Part shown: one piece after another, positions 8,702 through 17,639 of the stretch
Position numbering within the stretch: position 1 is the stretch's first letter
Layout of the letters: each line of letters begins with the position of its first letter
Origin: Acidimicrobiia bacterium
GTDB lineage: Bacteria > Actinomycetota > Acidimicrobiia > Acidimicrobiales > SKKL01
Assembly: GCA_041676705.1 (NCBI GenBank)
Contig: JBAYRL010000013.1
Location: 1 to 36,665 of the forward strand
DNA: 36,665 nt
Reading direction: 5' to 3'
The notes under the pieces: generated by a model
What the model was told of the DNA's origin: nothing
Databases searched by the model: none
The model's input: only the letters and a program-made list of their open reading frames with translations
Position numbers and translations under genes: made by a program

Positions 8702-9061
8702 CTAGAGGTTTTGGAGTAGTTGTTGTAGCCGGGCGTTGAACTCTTGGTCGGTTTTGGTGCGACGTTCCACAATTTCTAAAAGGTCATCATCACCCCAGGG
8801 TTCGCCACCTGCCCCGTGGGTACCTCTTAACGGCAGATCGTTTCGTCGACGGTTGTCTTTAGCTGTGTAGTAGGCAACAACAGCCCGCAAGTCTGACGCG
8901 AGTGTCGGATGTGTTTGAGAACATTCGTTGGCATAGGTTAAAAGAGCTGCTCTCGCATAAGGATCTTTCGCATAATTCAACACGAAATAACGGGCTTCTG
9001 AACGTTGTTGCCCGTCGGAACGTTCTACTAAATATTTGTTGTTCAGGGTCCCATCATGCAT
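8702..9061 (-). CDS. Conserved hypothetical protein, 119 aa
   Basis: The protein starts with a DGTLNNKYLVERSDG segment, continues with RYFVLNYAKDPYARAALLTYA, and has a charged, probably helical C-terminus. I recall this pattern (YFVLD...DPHA..AL..YA) from small conserved hypothetical proteins scattered in bacterial, plasmid and phage genomes, without a known function; this is from memory. AAGGAG 6 nt before the ATG gives a secure start. No catalytic motif is visible. It is followed on the same strand, after 363 bp, by the histidine kinase. Confidence 0.7.
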   Translation of the reverse strand: MHDGTLNNKYLVERSDGQQRSEARYFVLNYAKDPYARAALLTYANECSQTHPTLASDLRAVVAYYTAKDNRRRNDLPLRGTHGAGGEPWGDDDLLEIVERRTKTDQEFNARLQQLLQNL

Positions 9062-9175
9062 GTTTAGCTCCTTGGCACAGGGTTTTGTTTGTAGTTCCTG
9101 TGTTGGTGTGTTGTACCGGGTTATAGGAGTAACTGTGTATGACGGTACGGTTACCGCAGCGATGTGTTTCAGCGG

Positions 9176-9505
9176 CTAACCTGTTTTAGATAACGTTTCG
9201 GGGAAAGGTTCCCCATAGTAAGCTAATGCCCAAGAAACGCCGTGTTTGCGTTGTCTTGGTTCGAACCGGCGTCGCCCATCGTTACGTAGTTCAGTGGTTG
9301 GGTTTAAACACTGTCCTAGGGTGCGGTGCTGATCAAAGGCACGGTTGGATGTGAAATGGTTATGGCAGCCACAACAATGCGCTTCTGCTGCGGAGCTCCA
9401 ATTTCGGTGACATTGTTGACAATGGGAGGTGGCTTGGTCGGGTAGGTCCCCTAGATACCCATGTTTTTGTGTATGGTCACAGGGAACACAAGATGTTTTG
9501 GTCAT
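9176..9505 (-). CDS. Small zinc-binding protein with FDxHR motif
   Basis: A 109-aa protein rich in Cys and His: CVPC (6-9), CQQCH (29-33), CCGCH (44-48), then FTSNRAFDQHRTLGQCLNP with His60 and Cys66. The CxxCHxxF...FDxHR..G.CL.P pattern occurs in small proteins common in actinobacteriophages and actinobacterial mobile DNA, where the function is unknown. The spacing suggests one zinc finger at 44-66 and perhaps a second site using the two N-terminal CxxC pairs. GAGGAG lies 12 nt before the ATG, rather far but plausible. It is transcribed towards the 119-aa protein gene, 114 bp away. Confidence 0.7.
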   Translation of the reverse strand: MTKTSCVPCDHTQKHGYLGDLPDQATSHCQQCHRNWSSAAEAHCCGCHNHFTSNRAFDQHRTLGQCLNPTTELRNDGRRRFEPRQRKHGVSWALAYYGEPFPETLSKTG

Positions 9506-9691
9506 TGGGCGAAAGTTCTCCTCAGAAACTGTTGTTCAGGTTCCAGGTACCTTCTTCGCGTTTTGACAACACTCAACGTTGGTTCCCACCCTTTGCGCAG
9601 AGCCTGGTTTCGTTACTGTTCGAAAACCAAACTGTTACCCTCAGCATCCACATCAGCTAGGACCCACCGGGTTTTGGGACGATATTTCAGG

Positions 9692-10252
9692 TTAATTAGC
9701 GGTCTCTGGGGGAAGCACCACTTCAAAAGGGACCGTTTTTTTAGCGGTGTAGCGGAGTGGTTTGTTTCTGGTGGTGTTCCAACCTGCTGACCCTTGGAAC
9801 GCTTCTTTTAGAAGGTCTTGTCTTATAGGGGGTCGCTGGTCGTTAACAGTAGGGTTGGTGTTGTAGGTGTTGTTTGGGGTGTGGACGTTGTAACGTTTCG
9901 CTGCTTGTTCTGTTGCGGTCAGGTGTGTTTTGGTGCGGCGCTGTTTTTTGATCAGATGTTTAAATAGCGTGTTGGTCAGTGACCCTTGTATGAACACACA
10001 AGCCAAGATTGTGGTGAGACCTAATGGAAAATAGATCAGAGTTGTGGCGGTGATCGCAGTGAGTTCTGCTAGTTTCCCAGACCAGGTTTGGGTTTCGATA
10101 TGGCGAAGACGGGCTTCGTTACTGAGCACTATGACGACTATAAACCCTACAGTGTTGAGGGTTTGTGTGTTGGTAGTTTGGGTTAGCGCTATTGTTGTTA
10201 AAACAACATAGGAAACTACCCGGAGTGGGCTGTTAAAAAGCAGATGTATCAT
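9692..10252 (-). CDS. Small integral membrane protein of unknown function
   Basis: The 186-aa protein has about four hydrophobic segments in its first 95 residues (about 8-25, 34-45, 62-76, 78-92), then a Lys/Arg-rich stretch (KKQRRTK) and a polar, Asn/Thr-rich tail of about 85 residues, probably in the cytoplasm by the positive-inside rule. I do not recognise a family. It may form a unit with the tail-anchored protein gene upstream (10347-10949). Confidence 0.65.
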   Translation of the reverse strand: MIHLLFNSPLRVVSYVVLTTIALTQTTNTQTLNTVGFIVVIVLSNEARLRHIETQTWSGKLAELTAITATTLIYFPLGLTTILACVFIQGSLTNTLFKHLIKKQRRTKTHLTATEQAAKRYNVHTPNNTYNTNPTVNDQRPPIRQDLLKEAFQGSAGWNTTRNKPLRYTAKKTVPFEVVLPPETAN

Positions 10253-10346
10253 TGCTAGCTACTTTCTGTGGCTGGTATTTCTACAGAATGCCACTCTGAG
10301 CTTAAACACCACACAATCCCACCTTGGTTGTAGCTGTACTTGGTGG

Positions 10347-10949
10347 TTATCGCGAAGGTTTTCTACGCAGCAACAAAGCACCTATGGCGCCCAACGACAC
10401 TAGGGACAAGCCGCGAGCGACTGGTTGTAGCTGTTCATACTTGGCTTTCAAATCTTCGATGTTTGGGAGTGTGATCCTAACAGTTAGCCGTTGTACCCCA
10501 GTCTCGATGCTGTTGTCTCGTGGGGAGGTGACCGTTACAGCATCTGCCATTGAAAACGGCCATGTTAAACGATGTTCGTCTTTACGCCCATCACCATAAA
10601 TTTGTTGGATCGTGACCGGTGCGCCAACCGCACACTGATCTATACACCACTCTAAAAGAAGCATAGGGGTTGGGCGTGACGCTGTACTAAATCTGGCGTT
10701 AATCCCATCAGGACGGATCGTTGAGATTAGATAGACCGCTAAATCATCAGCATGGTAGGCGTTAGCGTTGACTGTTTCGGCTTCGGTTTCTAACCGATCG
10801 AACACTTCTTGAAGCGTGTCCATGTCAACATCGTCGCCTTGGTCAGGGAACAGATATTCTTCAATCTCTGAAACTAGCCAGTCATGCGGGGTGTCCGCAC
10901 TTAGATATTCGGTCACTAACTGTTGTTTCGATTTAGTTTCAGGGATCAC
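10347..10949 (-). CDS. Putative tail-anchored protein of unknown function
   Basis: A 200-aa protein, acidic in the first 60 residues (EIEEYLFPDQGDDVDMD), with a mixed alpha/beta middle and one hydrophobic segment at the very C-terminus (about 178-194, GLSLVSLGAIGALLL) ending RRKPSR. This layout suggests a cytoplasmic domain held to the membrane by its tail. GAAAGG lies about 8 nt before a GTG start codon. No family recognised. The same-strand neighbour downstream (9692-10252) is also a membrane protein. Confidence 0.65.
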   Translation of the reverse strand: MIPETKSKQQLVTEYLSADTPHDWLVSEIEEYLFPDQGDDVDMDTLQEVFDRLETEAETVNANAYHADDLAVYLISTIRPDGINARFSTASRPTPMLLLEWCIDQCAVGAPVTIQQIYGDGRKDEHRLTWPFSMADAVTVTSPRDNSIETGVQRLTVRITLPNIEDLKAKYEQLQPVARGLSLVSLGAIGALLLRRKPSR

Positions 10950-11264
10950 TTGTCACACCTTTCGTAACGCCTTGTGCAACTACTGTGTGCGCTAACGCTA
11001 TTTTCTCCACATAGGGTGTCACCAAAAAATCGTGTGGGTTACAACCTACCTAGAAACGTGCGGTTCCGGCTCCGGTTTTCTACACATCCTCTAAACAAAA
11101 CGGTTTATACTGCTGATGGCACCGTTTTCCCAGGTCACATAAACACCTAAGACCTGCTACTAAAGCACTCTTGCTGTCATGGCATCTTGATGTCTTGGTG
11201 CCTTATCTTGGTGTTTCACGACAGCACCAAGACAGGACCTTCGGCGGGGCGAAGGGTTGTGTCT
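10950..11264. promoter_or_regulatory. Divergent intergenic region with inverted repeat
   Basis: The 315-bp stretch separates divergent genes. A perfect 11-bp inverted repeat, TGTCTTGGTGC (11191-11201) and GCACCAAGACA (11224-11234), lies 30 nt before the likely start of the rightward gene. It could be an operator or an mRNA hairpin. It overlaps a possible longer N-terminus of that gene, which argues against the longer start. Confidence 0.4.
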
Positions 11265-12590
11265 ATGTGGATCGTGACGTGTTCCGAGCACTCTATGAAC
11301 CTCTTAGGAAAACAGCTCGAACAAAGGTATTTGTTTCACATGATTCTACGACAAATAGCTTGGGGTATCAAAAACGTTGATGTGCTGCGGGTATTGTTAG
11401 AAACAGCTCCGTCCACTACCACCAGATGGATAGCAATGAACCCGGCAACAACTGTAGAACTGGTGAGCGATTTCCGACATCATTTCGACAGCGATGACGT
11501 TTGGCCTGACCTTATTCACCACACAACTAACCCGGCTATCATCAGATTTATATTTTCACAAAAACAAGCTGCCCTTACCGTCACACCTGAAATTAACAGG
11601 CATTGGGCGCTACCACAGGACCTGTATCTATTTGGGTTGCGACACACAGCACCGGCAATGCTGCCAGGCTGGTTGCATAATAAACTGGTCCGTTACCCTC
11701 TAGATTGGCAAACCAACACTTGGGTTGAGAAATGGTCAGAACTTCATGACCAAGGTGTTCTTTGGTGGCTTAGTGGGGGTAGCAACACTCTCAACGATCA
11801 ACAGTTTTTGGGATTGTTTACCAACCCGGTTTTCATAGAAACGTTTCCAGCTTTTGAAGTAACGGAACAGATCGCCAAACGGGCCTGGCTGATCCCAGAC
11901 CTTATTGATATAGCAACCCCGAAAGCCCGTAACTGGTTGGCAACACTTAGACTAACTTCTGAGGAACAAACCAGCCTTGTATCACACTGCGACCCTCAAC
12001 ATGATCGCCACGATATAAACACGTTAAATATTTTGTTGCAACACCATAACCTGTCTAATGAGCTGCACACACAAATCTTAGCTAAGTTAGGTACCGCCTC
12101 ACCGACTCGTTGGCATAGATTAGCTCCCAGCCGACGGCCTTTAGCAAACCAAAATTTGTTAGAAACAACAAGCTTGCCACATGTGTTGGCCTATCTACGT
12201 TTGTTAGGACAACCACACCCGTTGTACCAAAACTATCTACTAGAAGATTTACACCGCTCCTATCTTTGGCGTCATTCACAACAAAACCGGGACTCTATCA
12301 GGGCTATAACAAATCAGTGGGACCTACCAGCCCGACCCCAAGAGTCCCCTAAGCAACATGACACAAACCCCCTTACAACGATTATTGACCCTACAAACCT
12401 TAAAGAACCGTTACGGATCACTAAACCCAGCTTGGGCTTTGAAGATTGTGACGTCTGTGACTTGTTGTTGGAAAGCCTAGGCGATGCTACAACCAGCGAA
12501 TCTCGACGGTGGTGGCAGATTTTGGTGAATCTCGCTCCCCAATGGGAACAAGATATCAACACGTTAATAGAAACAACAAAGCGAGTGTAA
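11265..12590 (+). CDS. Hypothetical protein, about 441 aa
   Basis: I do not recognise this protein. It is rich in Trp, His, Leu and Thr, has no signal peptide or membrane segment, and looks mainly alpha-helical. Repeated patterns such as NPATTVELV, TNPAIIRFIF and TNPVFIETFP suggest degenerate helical repeats of HEAT or leucine-rich-repeat-variant type in the first half; that is an inference. The frame is open from 11187, but the stretch before 11265 reads poorly as protein and contains the inverted repeat. The ATG at 11265 has GAAGGG about 9 nt upstream; an ATG at 11295 is a further option. Confidence 0.6.
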   Translation: MWIVTCSEHSMNLLGKQLEQRYLFHMILRQIAWGIKNVDVLRVLLETAPSTTTRWIAMNPATTVELVSDFRHHFDSDDVWPDLIHHTTNPAIIRFIFSQKQAALTVTPEINRHWALPQDLYLFGLRHTAPAMLPGWLHNKLVRYPLDWQTNTWVEKWSELHDQGVLWWLSGGSNTLNDQQFLGLFTNPVFIETFPAFEVTEQIAKRAWLIPDLIDIATPKARNWLATLRLTSEEQTSLVSHCDPQHDRHDINTLNILLQHHNLSNELHTQILAKLGTASPTRWHRLAPSRRPLANQNLLETTSLPHVLAYLRLLGQPHPLYQNYLLEDLHRSYLWRHSQQNRDSIRAITNQWDLPARPQESPKQHDTNPLTTIIDPTNLKEPLRITKPSLGFEDCDVCDLLLESLGDATTSESRRWWQILVNLAPQWEQDINTLIETTKRV

Positions 12591-12746
12591 AGACCAGGTT
12601 GTATAGGGAAACAACTACCAAAGCCCTTCTTCGCTATGCCCTAACAACACCACAATCTGGTTGTGTTGTGGTAAGTAGCTTGTAACAGCAGGCCCGCACC
12701 AACCTAACAGGCAGGATGGGAAGTTTTTGTAACGATACTGCAAACC

Positions 12747-13298
12747 ATGCCTGTGCAAACCTTAAACCTGTTTTTTTCTTTGTTGACGGTCGCTGTTTTT
12801 GTTTTAGGTGTTGTGGCCTGGGCAGGGTGTGTCAGCAAACTTGGTAACAATACGTGGCTACGTAACGTTGCCGGCTGGTTGGAACCTGCCTGTTTATGGT
12901 TTGGGGCGCTGATAGCTACAAGCGCCACTCTTGGGTCGTTGTACTATTCTGAAGTTATCGGGTTTGAGCCTTGCAAATATTGTTGGTTCCAACGAGCAGC
13001 GATGTACCCGACAGCTGTTTTACTGGTGGTAGCAGCTATACGTAAAGATATAGCGGCCCGGTTCTACATTTTGCCTTTAACAATTTTGGGGGGTGTGATG
13101 TCGGCATACCATTTTTGGGTGGAACTTTCCCCCTTATCTGGAGGGTCGTGTTCCCCTACAGTCCCGTGCAACACACCCTATTTTCAACAGTGGGGTTTCG
13201 TGTCGCTAGCGTTTATGGCTTTAGTAGCGTTTTTTGCTTTGAGCGGGCTTATCCTGTTGTCCCCCAAAACAGTTCCCGCATCAAACCAACACCAGTAA
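12747..13298 (+). CDS. dsbB: DsbB/BdbC-family disulfide bond formation protein
   Basis: The 183-aa membrane protein has five or so hydrophobic segments, where classical DsbB has four. The first periplasm-facing redox pair is in EPCKYCWFQR (Cys76, Cys79) and the second in CSPTVPC (Cys135, Cys141), both typical of DsbB/BdbC. These proteins reoxidise a DsbA-like thiol oxidase and pass electrons to quinone. No DsbA is encoded in the window. The exported RCC1 proteins, with two cysteines per blade, and the thioester adhesin are plausible indirect clients. An extra N-terminal segment (about 7-27) precedes the standard core. No strong ribosome binding site precedes the ATG. Confidence 0.85.
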   Translation: MPVQTLNLFFSLLTVAVFVLGVVAWAGCVSKLGNNTWLRNVAGWLEPACLWFGALIATSATLGSLYYSEVIGFEPCKYCWFQRAAMYPTAVLLVVAAIRKDIAARFYILPLTILGGVMSAYHFWVELSPLSGGSCSPTVPCNTPYFQQWGFVSLAFMALVAFFALSGLILLSPKTVPASNQHQ

Positions 13299-14090
13299 CC
13301 AACCAACCTGGGCAGGGTTTCTAGGGGACACGTTTTCCTAATTGTCTATCATTTTTCGGATCGTGAGCTGATAGTTGGGTTGTACCCGTCCCCCAGGCTA
13401 CCTGGTTAGTCGCCGATACAGCGAACAACACAAACCTCAGCGCTGCTACTAATACGCCCAACTCCCTACCCCAACCCGCCAATCACGACAGCGGACCGCT
13501 TTTTAAACATTTAGGGTGCCCCGCTCGACACCGTTACAGCCAGGGTAAGGATAGTTACCAAGACCAGTACAGGCTGTTCAACTATCTAGCTGTTTCGTGT
13601 GGGTTTCGAAGTGTAGCGGCCACACTAGATATCGAAATAAGGTTGTAAACCCAAACCTGACGGTAAAGCTAAGGCAGGTGAGTTCTTTTTAGATGCCTAG
13701 ATAAGCACAGGGCTGTCGATAACATGGGGAACACAGACCACCCAAACCAAGCTGTCCAAACCGCCATGAACACAATCCTTACCTGGAAGATCCACAATGT
13801 GGGGGTTCCTATTTCTAGTGGCTCCCAAAAATGTGTGGTTAAGTTGGCCCGGTCCGCTAGATAGCCCCGACCTAGCGTAAAACCCCAACCCAAACCACAA
13901 TTACGCTGGTAGAGATTGTTGTGGGGCGGTATTTGGTTGGGATTCCACAGGGTGTTTGAAGGTTGTTGTGGTACGACAGTTCCCACAACTCGTGTTGTGA
14001 ATAAAGATTTGGGGTGTTTGTGGCGTGATAACCTTATTTCGGTGGCGTGTGTACCGATAAAGGTTCCAAGTGTTGAATGGGGGTGTTGAG
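13299..14090. other. Longest gap, 792 bp, no convincing gene
   Basis: Frames on either strand are short or have unlikely composition; the longest, at 13669-14115 on the minus strand, reads as out-of-frame noise. A nested stem is visible at 13583-13631: TATCTA with TAGATA outside, and GTGTGG (13597-13602) with CCACAC (13620-13625) inside. A stable non-coding RNA gene could sit here, but I could not match it to a known class. Confidence 0.35.
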
Positions 14091-14771
14091 ATGGTTGTTT
14101 CCGAACAACTGTCATACATGCTGGCAGAGATAGCGGAACAGTTCGCTAAAGATGAGCCACGATTCCCACTCTCTGGCTATGTACTTTTTGACAACAATTT
14201 TGTGTATCTAACGTCTCGGAGCCGTTGTGTCCGTTTCCCGTTCAAATATAGTGGTGAGCGTTTCACGACCCATGTAATAAACATTTTAGGTGGAGAAGGT
14301 GTTAAGGAGCTCTACAAAGAGCGTGAACAGTACCACCATATTTTGAAGTTATGGCCCGCCCAGTTCAACTATCTGTTTGAGGGGTACAACAGTTTTTGGG
14401 ATGTTCCTACAGAACACCTATTTCAGGTTTGGGACGATCTGCTTCTAGAAACTGACGGACTGCTATCTACTGTTAAAGACCCCACCCAAATTTTTACCCG
14501 GTTTGTGGGGTCACCTAACGGTCTACAAGTTGAGGTTGTCTACTCTAAACGTCACAAAGCTGTATGGTCTCTGTCGAACGAACCGTCCAAGACCGCTATT
14601 ACGGTTGCGGTACCTCGCCGTAAAACATTCCAAGCTTTGCTGACCTGTGACCCGCCAACAGTCAGTGTAGCTTTACGCCAAAACCATCCACGTCTCCTTT
14701 TAACTAGCGAATCGTCTGGGGTTCAACATGTCGTCACCGGGTTTGGTGACAACAACGCCACACGACACTAA
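14091..14771 (+). CDS. Hypothetical protein, about 226 aa, possibly clamp-like
   Basis: I do not recognise a family with confidence. The protein has no membrane segment or signal peptide and alternates strands and helices. Its end, ITVAVPRRKTFQALL, then VSVALRQNHPRLLLTSES and QHVVTGF, has the rhythm of the last domain of a DNA sliding clamp (beta or PCNA type), but the length is well below the usual 370 aa of beta clamps and closer to PCNA. The topoisomerase gene follows on the same strand 375 bp later. The start at ATG 14091 is preceded by GGGGG at a loose distance; an in-frame GTG lies at 14070. Confidence 0.6.
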   Translation: MVVSEQLSYMLAEIAEQFAKDEPRFPLSGYVLFDNNFVYLTSRSRCVRFPFKYSGERFTTHVINILGGEGVKELYKEREQYHHILKLWPAQFNYLFEGYNSFWDVPTEHLFQVWDDLLLETDGLLSTVKDPTQIFTRFVGSPNGLQVEVVYSKRHKAVWSLSNEPSKTAITVAVPRRKTFQALLTCDPPTVSVALRQNHPRLLLTSESSGVQHVVTGFGDNNATRH

Positions 14772-14786
14772 CACCTCCTCGTGGGG

Positions 14787-14966
14787 TTATTTTGGCAGAG
14801 CCCGGTTTAACCACTTCTCAACCATGCTGCTAGCAAATCGCTGCAGGTAGTTGTGGATGGTAGGAAGTGTTTCACCACCGACCACTATTTGGTGTCGTAA
14901 CACACCACGAATAAAACTGGCTACGAGGTCTGCTACGTAACCTTGACCTAGTGTTAAACACCGCAC
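14787..14966 (-). CDS. Possible small protein or gene remnant, 59 aa
   Basis: On the minus strand an open frame ending in TAA at 14787 reads LGQGYVADLVASFIRGVLR, then GGETLPTIHNYL and MVEKWLNRALPK, which has the composition and codon use of a real protein. The only initiator inside the frame is a GTG at 14966, without a clear ribosome binding site, and a stop lies about nine codons further upstream. It may be a very small protein with two helices or the 3' remnant of a decayed gene. It faces the 226-aa gene, leaving 15 bp between stops. Confidence 0.35.
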   Translation of the reverse strand: MRCLTLGQGYVADLVASFIRGVLRHQIVVGGETLPTIHNYLQRFASSMVEKWLNRALPK

Positions 14967-15146
14967 ACCAACAGCTTGTGAGCGGATCTAGCAGGGTTCT
15001 GGGGGGTTCTGGCAGGCACAGGATATAGCGGAACAGTTACCAACTATGGTTTCGTGTTTTCAGCTTTCTAGCCGCCCTATCTACTGTTGGTCGCGGCCCG
15101 ATTCTTGTGACAATACTTTTGTGCCGTTGTTCAGGGTAGGTTTCTG

Positions 15147-17579
15147 ATGTCGGTGCCAGTGCCCCCTACTGGTGAAGCTGGGATTGTTGAGGTTTCAGTC
15201 ACCGACGAACTTTCTGATTCGTTCATGGAATATGCGTTGTCAGTTATTGTGTCACGCGCTATTCCTGATGTTCGTGACGGGTTAAAACCGGTACAGCGCC
15301 GCATTTTGTATGCCATGTATCAGGCTGGGATGCTGCCCGATAAACCCCACAGGAAGTCGGCGTCAACTGTTGGGGACACTATGGGCAAATATCATCCGCA
15401 TGGGGATGCCGCTATCTATGATGCTTTGGTGCGTTTAGCGCAACCCTGGTCTCGGATGGTGCCGCTAGTTGATGGTCATGGAAACTTTGGAAGCCTAGAT
15501 GATGGTCCGGCGGCCGCCAGATACACCGAAGCACGTCTTTCGGACGCTGGTCTAGTTCTTTTAGAGGATGTTGAAAAAGATACGGTTGCTATGGGTGACA
15601 CCTTTGATGGTTCCACCAAAGAACCGTTGGTGTTACCCGCAGGGTTTCCCACGATCTTGGTCAATGGGGCGGCTGGTATCGCGGTTGGTGTTGCTACAAA
15701 CATGCCGCCCCACAATCTGGGTGAAGTGATTCTCGCATGTCAAACCCTTCTCAAAAAACCGGGTACGACCAGTAAAGAACTGTTTCGGGTTGTGCCGGGC
15801 CCTGATTTCCCAACTGGTGGTGCGTTGTGGGGTGACAACATTGAAGAGGTTTATGCAACTGGGCGTGGGATTCTAAAAATGCGTGGCACGGTCGATGTTA
15901 TAAGAACTGGGAAACGGTACGCTTTAAAAGTAACAGAGTTACCGTATGGTGTGGGCCCTGAAAAACTGGTGTCACGTATCAAAACGTTAACTGACAACGG
16001 TCGTTTAGAAGGTGTAGCACAGGTACAGGATTTGACCGATCGTCACAACGGTCTCCAACTGCTGATCACTTTAAAAACCGGTAGCAACCCCACAGCAGTA
16101 CAAAACATGTTGTTCCAGGAAACACCGTTAGAAGAAACGTTCGCGATAAACAACGTTGTTTTGGTTGACGGCACCCCAAAAACTTGTAGTTTTATTGAAC
16201 TTTGCCAACATTATATTGACCACCGCTTAGAGGTGGTTTTACGCCGTTCTAAATGGTTACGTAACAAAGCTGCGGAACGGGCACATCTATTGGAAGGTTT
16301 CCTGGCAGCGTTAAACAATATTGATGTTGTGGTTGGGATCATAAAATCTTCAAAAACTATTCGAGCTGCGCGTAGCGCCCTCACCACAAAGTTAAAGGTC
16401 ACACCCCGCCAAGCCGACCATATATTAGAAATGCCGCTTCGTCGTTTAACTACCTTAGAACACAACAAACTTGTTAAAGAACTTGAAACGTTAGCTAAAG
16501 ATATTGTGCGGTTGACACAAATCGTTGAACAACCCAGCGTTCTACGTAAAACAGTGTCTGATGAGCTGGGACAGGTCGCTGCCCGTTTCTCCCGGCCTCG
16601 CCGGACCCGCATTTTGGACCAAACCGAGGTTGTCTCGTCCCAAACTGTTCCCACACCATCCCCTAGACCTGACAGCCCCGATAATGTTGCGGCGTCGTTG
16701 GTGGGGTTGCGTTTTGATGGGAAACTGGTTCGCTTTATCGAATCGGGACGTTCAGGTAGGAACCGTACCCCGATAGGTGTTTCACACCTTATCGACGTTG
16801 GACGAGACCTTTTAGTTGGGGTTATTACTTCTAATGGCCGGTTGGTGAGGGTCCCAGTAGATCAAATAGACCAGGTTTACAGTGGAACAGTTACACGCAA
16901 ACTTGGTGCAACTAGTGGAACTGTTCCAACAGATCTTATGTTTTTAGCTGACAATGAACACCTTGTAGGTGTTGTTAGCCTGTCTGATACCAACAGTTGT
17001 TTCGGGGTTGTTACTAGCAGGGGGCTGGTTAAACGGTTCTTGCGGTCTTCGTTGCGGGACGAACATGAACAACATGTTATAACCCTCAAAAAAAATGATC
17101 GTATCGTTTTTGGTGGTGTTGTAGCTGACAACCACGATTTTTGTGTGGTTTCTACAACGGGTAACGCTGCCCGGTTCGAAGCTGCTGATGTGCGTCCACA
17201 GGGTTTAGCGGCCGGTGGGGTTGCTGCTATAAAACTTGGTTTCGATGCACAAGTTGCTGGTGCGGGGGTGTTTCACAGTAACGCCACACCCACAGATGGG
17301 GTTACTTTAGCAGCCCAAACTAATCTGTTGGGTGTGAAGCTGTTGAACGTTACACAGCTACCGGTTTATCGGCGTGGCGCTACGGGAGTGAAAATTGGGG
17401 TGTTTCGTAAAGGTGAAACGTTCCTTGACAATGTTTGGGTAGGTCCCAATCCTCACATATTTGATGCTGCTACGAACAAAGTGTTCCCCACTGTTGAACG
17501 AGACCTGTTTCAAAAACCTCGTACAACGTCTTTTGTGACCCACAACTACCATGTCCGCTTCGGTTATAGCCTGGTATAG
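15147..17579 (+). CDS. Type IIA DNA topoisomerase subunit A (GyrA/ParC family)
   Basis: An 810-aa protein with the full breakage-rejoining domain: DVRDGLKPVQRRILYAMY (41-58), the quinolone-region GKYHPHGDAAIYD (80-92), and the catalytic tyrosine in AAARYTEARLS (Tyr126). A beta-pinwheel C-terminal domain follows from about 500. The canonical GyrA box (QRRGGKG) is not visible; the nearest segments are TRKLGATS and YRRGATG. This fits a ParC-like or decatenating enzyme better than a classical gyrase. The residue at the usual Ser83 position is Ala, as in mycobacterial GyrA. No subunit B is encoded here. The enzyme passes DNA duplexes through a double-strand break with its ATPase partner. The ATG has only a weak upstream GGTAGG. 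Confidence 0.9.
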   Translation: MSVPVPPTGEAGIVEVSVTDELSDSFMEYALSVIVSRAIPDVRDGLKPVQRRILYAMYQAGMLPDKPHRKSASTVGDTMGKYHPHGDAAIYDALVRLAQPWSRMVPLVDGHGNFGSLDDGPAAARYTEARLSDAGLVLLEDVEKDTVAMGDTFDGSTKEPLVLPAGFPTILVNGAAGIAVGVATNMPPHNLGEVILACQTLLKKPGTTSKELFRVVPGPDFPTGGALWGDNIEEVYATGRGILKMRGTVDVIRTGKRYALKVTELPYGVGPEKLVSRIKTLTDNGRLEGVAQVQDLTDRHNGLQLLITLKTGSNPTAVQNMLFQETPLEETFAINNVVLVDGTPKTCSFIELCQHYIDHRLEVVLRRSKWLRNKAAERAHLLEGFLAALNNIDVVVGIIKSSKTIRAARSALTTKLKVTPRQADHILEMPLRRLTTLEHNKLVKELETLAKDIVRLTQIVEQPSVLRKTVSDELGQVAARFSRPRRTRILDQTEVVSSQTVPTPSPRPDSPDNVAASLVGLRFDGKLVRFIESGRSGRNRTPIGVSHLIDVGRDLLVGVITSNGRLVRVPVDQIDQVYSGTVTRKLGATSGTVPTDLMFLADNEHLVGVVSLSDTNSCFGVVTSRGLVKRFLRSSLRDEHEQHVITLKKNDRIVFGGVVADNHDFCVVSTTGNAARFEAADVRPQGLAAGGVAAIKLGFDAQVAGAGVFHSNATPTDGVTLAAQTNLLGVKLLNVTQLPVYRRGATGVKIGVFRKGETFLDNVWVGPNPHIFDAATNKVFPTVERDLFQKPRTTSFVTHNYHVRFGYSLV

Positions 17580-17588
17580 ATAGATACC

Positions 17589-17623
17589 TAGATCGGGCTT
17601 GTGGGTCAGCTCCCGGCCCAGAT
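17589..17623 (+). terminator. Probable hairpin terminator after the topoisomerase gene
   Basis: AGATC and GGGC upstream pair with GCCC and GATCT downstream, with a bulged A, just past the topoisomerase stop and before the convergent endonuclease gene. No U-tract follows, so it may be a weak terminator. Confidence 0.4.
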
Positions 17624-17639
17624 CTGTTGTGGTTGCCTA

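Noticed and set aside
9176..9505. Transposase or phage integrase nearby
   Set aside because: The zinc-binding protein resembles ones common in mobile elements, but no recombinase catalytic motif or terminal repeats were seen around it.
13669..14115. Leftward open frame of 148 codons in the largest gap
   Set aside because: The composition is irregular, with no domain, no ribosome binding site, and overlap with the start of the rightward 226-aa gene.
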